Assembly (NCBI GenBank): GCA_031254455.1
Contig: JAIRUI010000034.1
Span: 1 to 30,785 of the forward strand
Direction: 5' to 3'
Source: Chitinispirillales bacterium
GTDB taxonomy: Bacteria > Fibrobacterota > Chitinivibrionia > Chitinivibrionales > Chitinivibrionaceae
Length of the DNA stretch: 30,785 bases
Below are positions 22,712 to 30,751 of this stretch, piece after piece. The notes beneath the pieces were generated by a model. It had not been told where the DNA came from, did not search any database, and was given only the letters and a program-made list of their open reading frames with translations. A program made the translations under genes and the position numbers. The number at the start of each line of letters is the position of its first letter. Within the stretch, counting starts at the first letter, position 1.

Positions 22712-24558
22712 AATTCGCCTTTAATTTTTTGATAATAATTTATTAATGTTTTTGCTTCGGTCAATTCTTTTGTACCGGTCAAACATTTGTTTTCCCACCA
22801 AATAAGCCAACCGTCGGTTTCGTTATCCGTTAGTAAATGCCAATCTCGGACGCTTTCTTCAAGAAACGGTTTGATATTTTTTGCATTAACGCTGTCGGCG
22901 ATTACAACAAGTTCTTTTTCATGAAAATTCCGTTTGTAATATTCGCCGTCGGGGATTTCGCCCCAGTCCAAAACAAACCCGTCCAATTCTTCGATAAGTT
23001 TTTGCGAAATAATATTAAAATTATGCAGTCTTTCCGCAGATTTATCAAAAATTACAGCCGGCAGGCGCTCAATATGAAAACGTTCAAGCATTTCTGCGGT
23101 AATGGAATCCCGTAAAAAAAGCGTATCGATTTTTATTTGCCAAACAAGCCCTAAAGTGCTTTCAAGAACATAATCTATCGGCAGATTGGGAGTTTCGTAT
23201 TCGGAATCTATGAAAGTAATTTTTAAAACTTCTTTTATCGCAGCGCATTTTTTTTCTTGACAGACGCCTATTCCTTCCTCAGAATTTGGGCAGTTTTCGT
23301 CAATATCGCATTCTCCTAAATCAAAACAAATCGTGTCTTTTGCAAGATTGCATAAATTTCTTATAATATTTCGAGGAGAAATATATATTATTTCATTATT
23401 AATGGCTATTGTCGGACATTCCGTTATATTATAGTATTGTGATTTTTTATAATTTTGCGCTAAAATACTGTCGCCTTTTTCCGCATCCCATTTCGCAAAT
23501 TTTACAGAATCAAGTCCCATTGTTTCGGCGATTTTTCTGCTGTCGGAACTTTGTTTTGACGCTAAAAACAAAAAATCCTGAAATCTTTCAGGATATAAAT
23601 TTTGCATGGCAAGCCAAATTTTTTCTTCTTCAACGCAACCGTCCGGCAACCCCGGTGAAAGTTTATGCGTTGAAGAATCGTAATTTCCCGCAAAACAGAC
23701 GGTTATGGAATAATTTTTGTTTTTCATCAGCGGCAGAAAATCAATTATTGCGTTTTTAGAGTATGGACAACCGCTCATTGTAAAAATATCGATGGAAATC
23801 GCCGGCTGTGTTTCTTGTTTCCGTAAATTATTGCTCGTATTTGCCATTTTTTGAACGAAAAATTTCCATTTTACCAATCCTTTTTTGTTCAGAACGGCGA
23901 TTTGTCCGCCGCCATGCCAAAACTGCAATATTTGTTTGTTTCCGCACATGGCGACAGGTTCGGAAACTTTTTTTCTGTGTCCTTGCACTCCGTAAGAAAT
24001 TCGCGGAAATTCTTTAATCAGAGAGTCTGTAAGCGCAGGGTCGCAGTGAGCGAGAAGTACGATAATACAATTTTGCGGGATTGCCGCGATCGCCGACGAA
24101 AGCGCTTCGCGCGGATCTGTTATCTCGTAATCGGTTGAAATGTCGAAATTTTCATCCCACAGAACCGAAATCATTGCATATTTGTCTCCGCTGTCGTACT
24201 CGACTACGCGGATTTTTTCAAATATCTTATTTTTTGTTTTTATGTTCGTAGCGATAAGCGGAAGCGAAAATCTTTTATTCATATCGTCCCAGAAATCTTT
24301 TCCGAATCGCAATTCCTCTTCGCCGACGGCGATCGCCGAGTACCTTACTTTTTGCATGAGCGAACAAATTTCAACGCTTTTCAAAGAGTCTTCAACCAAA
24401 AATCCTCCCGCGTCAAAAATAGCCATTCTTTTATGCGTTGTCTGCCAAACCGCGATATTTTTAATGTTTTCCGTATTTCCGCTTATTTCTCCGCTTGCCG
24501 CAAAATTCGCCGCGCAAACAACACAAACCGTTGAAAATATTGATAAAAATAATTTCAA
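22708..24558 (-). CDS. Secreted fusion: degenerate 5'-nucleotidase-like domain + thioredoxin-fold domain
   Basis: An N-terminal signal peptide (MKLFLSIFSTVCVVCAANFA) precedes a region laid out like UshA-type metallophosphoesterases. This has 'MAIFDAGGFLVEDS', 'SAIAVGEEELRFGKDFWDDM..LPLIATNI', 'IIVLLAHCDPALTDSL' and 'ISYGVQGHRKKVSEP'. The metal-binding GNHE is GEEE and the GHxH is GHRK, so catalysis is doubtful. From about 253 a thioredoxin-like domain starts, with CPYS at 264-267 and a cis-Pro candidate in 'TECPTIAINN' (379-388). A cysteine-rich loop (C411, C417, C423, C433, C438) follows, then about 170 residues of unassigned sequence. The start is TTG 24558 behind GGAGGAGG (24571-24564). 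It heads the operon with folK and is Sec-exported. Function is unknown; redox or scaffold roles are possible. Confidence 0.6.
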   Translation of the reverse strand: MKLFLSIFSTVCVVCAANFAASGEISGNTENIKNIAVWQTTHKRMAIFDAGGFLVEDSLKSVEICSLMQKVRYSAIAVGEEELRFGKDFWDDMNKRFSLPLIATNIKTKNKIFEKIRVVEYDSGDKYAMISVLWDENFDISTDYEITDPREALSSAIAAIPQNCIIVLLAHCDPALTDSLIKEFPRISYGVQGHRKKVSEPVAMCGNKQILQFWHGGGQIAVLNKKGLVKWKFFVQKMANTSNNLRKQETQPAISIDIFTMSGCPYSKNAIIDFLPLMKNKNYSITVCFAGNYDSSTHKLSPGLPDGCVEEEKIWLAMQNLYPERFQDFLFLASKQSSDSRKIAETMGLDSVKFAKWDAEKGDSILAQNYKKSQYYNITECPTIAINNEIIYISPRNIIRNLCNLAKDTICFDLGECDIDENCPNSEEGIGVCQEKKCAAIKEVLKITFIDSEYETPNLPIDYVLESTLGLVWQIKIDTLFLRDSITAEMLERFHIERLPAVIFDKSAERLHNFNIISQKLIEELDGFVLDWGEIPDGEYYKRNFHEKELVVIADSVNAKNIKPFLEESVRDWHLLTDNETDGWLIWWENKCLTGTKELTEAKTLINYYQKIKGEL

Positions 24559-24849
24559 AAAAACCTCCTCCGTTTTAATGGGAATTTAGACGCATACTCA
24601 CCTTTTGAATTATAAAACTATACTATTTTCCTATAATAACCGTGATTTTATGGTATCTTCTTTATCTTTATCGGATACAATAAGAGCTCGCATATCATCG
24701 AATGCCGCTTATATTTCTAATAAAAATTCCATCTTTAATATGTTCTCATAAAATAATTTATGTTTAACTATAATCGGTCTTTTTATTTTCTTTGAGCCGT
24801 TTTTTCCGGATTCTATTTTCATAAAGCCGAATTACTCTTTTCTCCTTAC
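24559..24849. other. AT-rich intergenic region, no gene seen
   Basis: This gap lies between the start of the 616-residue gene and the terminator of the downstream deacetylase-like gene. It is AT-rich with many T-runs. The strong GGAGGAGG at 24564-24571 belongs to the leftward gene, whose promoter must lie here; no clear -35/-10 pair was identified. A short minus-strand frame crossing it has no ribosome-binding site and is treated as noise. Confidence 0.5.
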
Positions 24850-24883
24850 AAAAATGGGAGCCGAAAATTCGGCTCTCATTTTT
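24850..24883 (-). terminator. Terminator after the 890-residue deacetylase-like gene
   Basis: A 16-bp stem (24850-24865 with 24868-24883) has one G-T pair; its core is GGGAGCCG/CGGCTCTC. In the minus direction it ends in a T-run. It lies 23 bases past the stop. The stem shares its flank (AAAATGGGAG) with the terminator of the neighbouring paralogue. Because both flanks are A/T runs it may also stop plus-strand transcripts. Confidence 0.88.
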
Positions 24884-24905
24884 AATCGTATCAAAACCAA
24901 AGATC

Positions 24906-27578
24906 TTACAAGACCAGTGCGGATTTCGTAAGTTGCCGTTTCGTATTGATTCCCTGAACTTTAATGATATAAACGCCTTTTGCAAGGTTATTCAGTTTAA
25001 GCGTATTTATACCGCTGGCGAGCGATTGTGCGTTAAACGATTGCAGTAAACGTCCGTTTACGCCGAATACCTTAACGTCGTATTTACCCGCAGCCGCTAT
25101 ACTCAATCTAAGCGAATTTGCACTGATACCGGCAACCGCAAATCTTGCACCTTTGGCTCCCTTAACCGTTTCCAGCGCGACTTTACTGTCATTGTCCGGC
25201 AAATCGTCCGCGTCATAGACAAATCTTTCGCCCGAATAAACCGTGACGTTCTTGAAAGCGTATTTCAGAGGATAATCAGCCTTTCTTTCCGAAAAACTCG
25301 GTGTTTCGCCATGCAGCGGCGTCTTGTTTTCAGGCGCAAGCGGAGAAATTTCTATCGCTACAATTTTTGCAGGGTCGATAGACGAGTAATTTCTTACGCC
25401 CTCATAATAAGTATAAGCGGGGAAATCAAACGAAGTAAGCGGAATTTTTCCCGAATTACGATAAGAACCGCTTTCGTAACTGTCGCTTGGATGTCCGTCA
25501 ATACCGATCGGCGAATACCTGTGCGCCAAAATTACTTCGCGGTAACCGCCGTCTTCCATAACCAACTTGACACAGGTCGCGGTACGACTTTTGTATTCAA
25601 GCGAAATGTGGGTCATATTTGCAAACGTTCCCGCATCAAATTCATATACGTAAGTCGGATTGTTTTCGATTCCCGCTTTTGCGTCAAACTCTTTCTCAAT
25701 ACCGGAAGCGCCGTTAAACGTTCCAAGTCCGCTTTCGACTTTGCCGTTGACATAGCCGACAAATTCCGCGTCGTTAAGCGATTTGGCGTCATTTATTCTG
25801 TCTTCTCCCGCGTCGTTCATAACGCTCAAAGAGTCGATAAGCGCCTTAGCCGTCAAAAATATTGCGCCTTTAGCCAACGCGTAATCGACAAATTCTTCCA
25901 TTCCTCTCTGACGGGTTTCCCAAGTGTTCCATTTGTTTGTAACGACTAAACCGTAGCTGCTTCTGTTGAAATCGTTGAGCAAAGTTCCGTTATCATAAAT
26001 CGGAGTATGGTAATCGTTATGCGCTCCGATTTCCATAGGCGCTTTGTTCCCAGCCATACGTCTGTCCAAAGAGTTTTCCATAGTTCTCTTAAACATTATA
26101 GAATCCATCCCAAAGAGAATCCACGCGTTAAAGTCAAAACCGGTAACTTTTCCGTCCCACGTTGAAGCGTCCATCGGCTCTTCTCTAATACTTGCGGGTT
26201 TACCGTTGTTTATCGCGTTCCAGTTGGCGACTACATCGCCGCGTATGTCTTTGGGAACGAGAAAACAGGTAACCGGAATTTCCCACAAGCCTACGGGCAT
26301 AGTGTCGATAAACACTCTTTCACCCATGTTTAACTGAGTCCATGAATTGCGTTGTCCGTTATCGGTGGTATAAGGCCACAGGAAATTATATCCGTCGACA
26401 TGGTCTTCATAGCCTTCTTCCAAACTGCAATCATACACTAAATCCAATTCTTTCAAAGCGTAAAACGCCGCAGAATTGATTTCTAAACGCGGAGCGCGAA
26501 AACCGAAAATTTTACTTTGGGAATACCCTAAACCGCCTTCTTTGTCGGTTTTAGGTTTGGTAAGCCAGTATCGCGCAAGATCAATATAGTTTTTCCAGAT
26601 ATCCTGCTCAATAATTCGACCTGCAAACATTCTCCAGCCGCGAATAAGCGCGTGTCCCCTGGTGCCGTATTCGTCAACCTGATTGTAAACGACGCCCCAA
26701 GGAGTCTCTTCGTCGCCAACTCTTGCACCGGGACCGGTATAAGGCGTACTCATAGCTCTGCTCAAATCGCCGCCGGTAATAGTATAAAATCCGGGTAATC
26801 CGTTGCGCACTCCTTGACCGTCGCCTAAAGGCGAGTTTGTTTCAAAGTGGTCGATTGTGTGGATGCCGAGTTCGTGAATGCCGTGTGCGATAACTTTATC
26901 AAAAGCTTGCGTAATAAAATTTTGCTGCGCATATTCTGTCGCCGCCGGATTGATACCCGTGCGCATTTCACGTCCCCAAGCCACCGGAACGCTTAGATAA
27001 CCGGATTTATCGGGAACTACGGGCCAATAAGTCGGGTCGTCTCCGTCCGGCAAATTTGTTCCCATTTCCTGTCCTGTCCAATAACCTAATGCGGACTGCG
27101 CTCTTTGCCATGCAACCGCTTCCGTAGGATTTGCAGACCATTCAACCTTTTTGTCCACCCAAGTGTTGGCAAATAATCCGGTAATTATTTGAAAAGTCAT
27201 AGGAACCGGTTTGGCTCTTTCCTTTCCGATATTTTCAAGCGTCCACATGATGCCGTATTTCTTTTTACCTTTTCCTTCCTCCCATATCTCAAGCGGGTTG
27301 TTTTTGTTAGTCCACGTATCCGTAGGATTCGCTTGCGGCGCAACGCCGTTTACACGTCCTACCGAAGCGTAAGCCGCTCCCGCCTGCGGCTCGTAATATG
27401 AGCCGCCGATTCCCGAATATTGGTTATCATCCCAGATGATGGTTACAAACTGGTTAATTTCACTCGCCGACTTTCCCGCCGGATTCCATGGAGACGGAAA
27501 GGCGTAATTGCCGCCCGTCGCCGTGGACGCTATTGCCATTGCGGCGATCATAGCCGCGTTTGATTTTTTGAAGTTCAT
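24906..27578 (-). CDS. Exported NodB/CE4 deacetylase-like protein with T9SS C-terminal signal (paralogue A)
   Basis: This is an 890-residue secreted protein. A signal peptide (1-22) precedes a large domain with the motif order of polysaccharide deacetylases. It has an Asp pair in 'IIWDDN' (47-52), HTIDH (240-244) like the HxxxH metal site, 'FGFRAPRLEIN' (358-368) like RxPxG, and a late His in 'IGAHNDYHTP' (517-526). A beta-rich module follows ('THISLEYKSRTATCVKLVMED', about 656-790). Residues 815-890 form a T9SS-type sorting domain ending in 'GVNGRLLQSF', 'LAKGVYIIKVQG' and 'LTKSALVL'. The ATG is preceded by AAAGGAAAG. The whole protein is paralogous to the next gene upstream. CE4 activity is inferred from motif spacing only; the substrate could be chitin, xylan or peptidoglycan. 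Confidence 0.65.
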   Translation of the reverse strand: MNFKKSNAAMIAAMAIASTATGGNYAFPSPWNPAGKSASEINQFVTIIWDDNQYSGIGGSYYEPQAGAAYASVGRVNGVAPQANPTDTWTNKNNPLEIWEEGKGKKKYGIMWTLENIGKERAKPVPMTFQIITGLFANTWVDKKVEWSANPTEAVAWQRAQSALGYWTGQEMGTNLPDGDDPTYWPVVPDKSGYLSVPVAWGREMRTGINPAATEYAQQNFITQAFDKVIAHGIHELGIHTIDHFETNSPLGDGQGVRNGLPGFYTITGGDLSRAMSTPYTGPGARVGDEETPWGVVYNQVDEYGTRGHALIRGWRMFAGRIIEQDIWKNYIDLARYWLTKPKTDKEGGLGYSQSKIFGFRAPRLEINSAAFYALKELDLVYDCSLEEGYEDHVDGYNFLWPYTTDNGQRNSWTQLNMGERVFIDTMPVGLWEIPVTCFLVPKDIRGDVVANWNAINNGKPASIREEPMDASTWDGKVTGFDFNAWILFGMDSIMFKRTMENSLDRRMAGNKAPMEIGAHNDYHTPIYDNGTLLNDFNRSSYGLVVTNKWNTWETRQRGMEEFVDYALAKGAIFLTAKALIDSLSVMNDAGEDRINDAKSLNDAEFVGYVNGKVESGLGTFNGASGIEKEFDAKAGIENNPTYVYEFDAGTFANMTHISLEYKSRTATCVKLVMEDGGYREVILAHRYSPIGIDGHPSDSYESGSYRNSGKIPLTSFDFPAYTYYEGVRNYSSIDPAKIVAIEISPLAPENKTPLHGETPSFSERKADYPLKYAFKNVTVYSGERFVYDADDLPDNDSKVALETVKGAKGARFAVAGISANSLRLSIAAAGKYDVKVFGVNGRLLQSFNAQSLASGINTLKLNNLAKGVYIIKVQGINTKRQLTKSALVL

Positions 27579-27820
27579 ACTTTGAACTTTCCTTTCTTAC
27601 AAAAAAATTAAACGATACCGTATTTACAATACCGTTAGTAATAATATGGCAATTACGTAAAACGCCGCACGGAAAACGTTTCGTCAAACACATTTCTTTA
27701 CTTTCTGTTAAATGCGCTAAAACGCGGCGTTTTGCGACATAACAAAATTTTTGTTATATTGAGTAAAACAGGCGTCGCGTGGAATCGGGAACGTGTGAAA
27801 TTAGTTTTGAATCAAAATAA
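27579..27820. promoter_or_regulatory. Upstream region of deacetylase-like paralogue A, with inverted repeat
   Basis: This non-coding gap contains a 10-bp perfect inverted repeat AAAACGCCGC (27659-27668) and GCGGCGTTTT (27724-27733) separated by 55 bases. A direct repeat of ATACCGT lies near 27615-27635. These may be operator sites, a long-stem structure, or remnants of a small mobile element. No clear promoter hexamers could be fixed. Confidence 0.35.
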
Positions 27821-27855
27821 AAAATGGGAGTCGAAAAAAATTCGACTCCCATTTT
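27821..27855 (-). terminator. Terminator after the 870-residue deacetylase-like gene
   Basis: A perfect 15-bp stem (27821-27835 with 27841-27855) encloses a five-A loop (T-loop on the minus strand). Its core is GGGAGTCG/CGACTCCC, with A- and T-runs at the ends. It lies 23 bases past the stop of paralogue B, the same distance as for the other paralogue. Confidence 0.93.
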
Positions 27856-27878
27856 ATTACATTCGCCAAACCAAGAAC

Positions 27879-30485
27879 TTACAATACCAACGCGGATTTC
27901 GTAAGTTGCTGTTTCATGTCGATTCCCTGAACTTTAATCAAATAAACGCCTTTTGCAAGATTGTTCAGTTTAAGCGTATTATACCCGCTCGTAAGAGATT
28001 GCGCGTTAAACGACTGCAGTAAGCGTCCGTTTACGCCGAACACCTTAATATCGTATTTACCCGCCGTCGCTATACTCAATCTAAGCGAATTTGCGCTAAT
28101 ACCAGCAACCGCAAATCTTGCGCCTTTGGTGTTCACGGTCGTTGCTATAGCCACTACGTCTTTTGAATCATTATCCGGAAGATCGTCGGCGTCATATTCA
28201 AATTTCTTTCCCGAATGCAAACGAATATTCTTGAAAGCAAATCCTAATTCAAAATCGTCTCCTCTTTTATTAAAGGCCGGTACTTCGTTATACTCGGGGA
28301 TATGACCGTACGGCGCTAACGGAACAATCTGAATGCCGATAATTTTAGACGGATCAATAGACGAATAATTTCTCACGCCTTCGTAATACGGTTCAAAGTC
28401 AAACGAAGTGAGTGGAATTTTTCCCGAATTACGGAAATCAGCGCCTTCCCAATTTTGATTTCCTGTTCCGTTGATACTAACCGGAGAGTAACGATGCGCT
28501 AAAGTTACCTGACGAATCTCGTCGCCATTAGGATCATATTTCCCGTTGTCGTCATATTCTCCATCCCACTCGCCGTTGCCGTTTTTGTCTATAAGCAAAT
28601 TGATCGCCGTTGCCGTCCTTGACTTATAGTCAATTGAAATATGCGTAAGACTGTCATACGTTTGTTCAAACATATAGATATATAGCGGCTGATTGTCGTC
28701 TCCCGGTGCAACGTTTAACTTAATTCCGCTGTCACCCGTACTTCCGGTAAATTCACTGCCTATTTCATTGCCTTTGTTATTATATCCTACGAATCTGGCA
28801 TCGTCCAAATTTTCTGTTTTTTTGATTCTCGCCTCACTTTCGGCGTTCAAGTTGTTCAATTCCTCTACCAAACCGTGCCCTGTCACAAATTCAGTATTCA
28901 ACATGCCTTTTGCGTAATCGACAAATTCTTCCGTGCCTTGTTGACGGATTTCCCAGGTATTCCAACCGCTATCGACGACTAATCCGTAAGTTTGTCTGTC
29001 AAAAGGTCTCAATAAAGTTTGATAGTCATACATCGGAGTATAATAATCGGTATGACAACCGTATTGCATAGGCGCCCTGTTTCCGTTGTAACGACGGTCA
29101 AACGTGTTTTTCATCACTTCGACATATTCGGTTTTATTCATGCCGTAGAGAATCCACATATTGAAGTCAAAAGAAGTAATTTTACCGTTCCAAACCGCCG
29201 GCACAGGGTCATCTGTCGGATTTATTTTATTGTGTTTTCTAGCGAGTTCCGCACGTAAACCTTCGGGGACAATCACGCAATTTACCGGAATTTCCCAAAA
29301 TCCTACCGGTGTAGAATCGACAAAAACTCTTTCGCCGATATTCATTTGCGACCATGAATTACGAACTCCGTTGTCAAGCGTATAAGGCCAAAGGAAGTTA
29401 TATCCGTCAACATGGTCTTCGTATCCTTCTTCAAGCCCGCAGTCATATTCATAATTGAGTTTATCAAGAGCGTAAAACATAGCGGAATTGACTTCCAAAC
29501 GAGGAGCTCTAAATCCGTATATTTTATATGACTGTCCCAATCCTGCGCCGCCTTCCGTATCATTTCTTCCGCTTCCTCTCTTAAGCCATTCTTCTCCAAG
29601 CGAGATAAGACCTTCCCATGTCTGAGCGTTGAGCCAGCATCCTGCATAAACACCCCAACCGACTTTAGTTTCCCAAGCAGAAGAACTGCCATATCCGTAA
29701 GTCGCGTTTTCGTCAATGGTTTGGGTTTGCCACGGCAATTTGTTGGCATTAGAACCCATAAATCCGCTGCCAAAATCTCCGCCCGTATCCCATCTGCCAA
29801 ATCCCCAAGAGTTTGAAGACGAATGACTTCCGCCCGGAAGCACGGAATTCGCTTCCATATGATCTATAGTATGATTGCCGATTTCGCAGCCGGCTTGAAT
29901 CATTTTCTGTGTTATGTCATACATGAACATTTGCTGAATTATCGGCGAATTTTTACCGCCGACTGCAATTCTTTGTTCTCTTCCCCACGAAACCGCACGT
30001 TTTGTAAATCCGGGATAATCGCTGTGGTAACCCATAAGCGACTGATAATTTTGCCAAGCATCTCCTTGCGCCTCTGTTCCGTCAGACCAAACGTTAGCGT
30101 AAAGCCCCGTAATCATATTGAAAGTCATCTTTATGCCTTTGGTTTTAGCTAAATTTTCGACCGCCCAGTTAATACCGAACTTTTTACCCGGGCCTGTTTC
30201 TATAATATTTAGAGGATTATTAGTAGGCGACCACGTATCGCCTTCGGGACGCTTTCCTCCTACGCGTCCGCCTTCATTCCATGCTAAAGTTCCGGCTTTA
30301 TCTTCGTAATATGAGCCTTCAATACCCGAATACGCGTTATCGTCCCAAATAAAAAGCACGTACTGAGTGACATCCTCTGCCGCTTTCCCCGCCGGATTCC
30401 ATGGAGACGGAAAGGCGTAATTGCCACCCATCGCCGTCGCGGCTAACGCAAACGCCGCGCCTGCCGCCAAAATACTTTTTCTCAT
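27879..30485 (-). CDS. Exported NodB/CE4 deacetylase-like protein with T9SS C-terminal signal (paralogue B)
   Basis: This is an 868-residue paralogue of the downstream gene, with the same plan. Signal peptide and mature start 'GGNYAFPSPWNPAGK' are identical to the sister. 'FIWDDN' lies near residue 48, 'EIGNHTIDH' near 205, 'YGFRAPRLEVN' near 325, and 'QYGCHTDYYTP' occurs later. A beta-rich module and a T9SS C-terminal domain follow. One difference is an Asp/Asn/Gly-rich loop (DKNGNGEWDGEYDDNGKYDP), resembling an EF-hand/calcium-binding turn, inserted in the beta module. ATG 30485 is used because AGAGGAG lies six bases upstream; GTG 30491 overlaps that site. It probably works outside the cell on polysaccharide. 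The deacetylase call rests on motif order. Confidence 0.65.
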   Translation of the reverse strand: MRKSILAAGAAFALAATAMGGNYAFPSPWNPAGKAAEDVTQYVLFIWDDNAYSGIEGSYYEDKAGTLAWNEGGRVGGKRPEGDTWSPTNNPLNIIETGPGKKFGINWAVENLAKTKGIKMTFNMITGLYANVWSDGTEAQGDAWQNYQSLMGYHSDYPGFTKRAVSWGREQRIAVGGKNSPIIQQMFMYDITQKMIQAGCEIGNHTIDHMEANSVLPGGSHSSSNSWGFGRWDTGGDFGSGFMGSNANKLPWQTQTIDENATYGYGSSSAWETKVGWGVYAGCWLNAQTWEGLISLGEEWLKRGSGRNDTEGGAGLGQSYKIYGFRAPRLEVNSAMFYALDKLNYEYDCGLEEGYEDHVDGYNFLWPYTLDNGVRNSWSQMNIGERVFVDSTPVGFWEIPVNCVIVPEGLRAELARKHNKINPTDDPVPAVWNGKITSFDFNMWILYGMNKTEYVEVMKNTFDRRYNGNRAPMQYGCHTDYYTPMYDYQTLLRPFDRQTYGLVVDSGWNTWEIRQQGTEEFVDYAKGMLNTEFVTGHGLVEELNNLNAESEARIKKTENLDDARFVGYNNKGNEIGSEFTGSTGDSGIKLNVAPGDDNQPLYIYMFEQTYDSLTHISIDYKSRTATAINLLIDKNGNGEWDGEYDDNGKYDPNGDEIRQVTLAHRYSPVSINGTGNQNWEGADFRNSGKIPLTSFDFEPYYEGVRNYSSIDPSKIIGIQIVPLAPYGHIPEYNEVPAFNKRGDDFELGFAFKNIRLHSGKKFEYDADDLPDNDSKDVVAIATTVNTKGARFAVAGISANSLRLSIATAGKYDIKVFGVNGRLLQSFNAQSLTSGYNTLKLNNLAKGVYLIKVQGIDMKQQLTKSALVL

Positions 30486-30530
30486 AAACACTCCTCTTTT
30501 AAATATAATGTTAGAACATTTCGCTCCAAA

Positions 30531-30564
30531 GCGTATAAAAACGACCGCCGCATAAAAACGACCG
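30531..30564. repeat. Tandem 17-bp direct repeat
   Basis: The units are GCGTATAAAAACGACCG (30531-30547) and CCGCATAAAAACGACCG (30548-30564), differing at two positions. They sit about 46-80 bases before the paralogue B start, where an activator or repressor could act. Confidence 0.75.
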
Positions 30565-30703
30565 TTTTTGTACCACGTTTATATATAAGAATAATAAAAT
30601 AACTTTATTTTTGCACGTTTTTTTTGTTATATGCACATTTTTTTGTCGTAACGTCGGTTTTTTTGTAAACTTTTATATTTTTTAACGGTAAAAAAACATT
30701 TTA

Positions 30704-30751
30704 ACGAATAATTTATTCGTATGCAAAAAAATATTTGACCGTGCATACGAA
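30704..30751. repeat. Overlapping inverted repeats
   Basis: An 8-bp-arm palindrome (30704-30720) shares its TTCGT with a 10-bp-arm inverted repeat (30716-30725 and 30742-30751, 16-base spacer). The two could form alternative hairpins, or they could be operator half-sites. The region lies about 220 bases upstream of paralogue B. Confidence 0.7.

Noticed and set aside
24764..24985. 73-codon minus-strand frame across the terminator
   Set aside because: It begins inside the end of paralogue A in another frame, crosses the terminator hairpin and has no ribosome-binding site.
25311..25949. 212-codon plus-strand frame inside paralogue A
   Set aside because: It lies antisense to a well-supported gene, has an Arg/Phe/Val-rich shadow composition and no ribosome-binding site.
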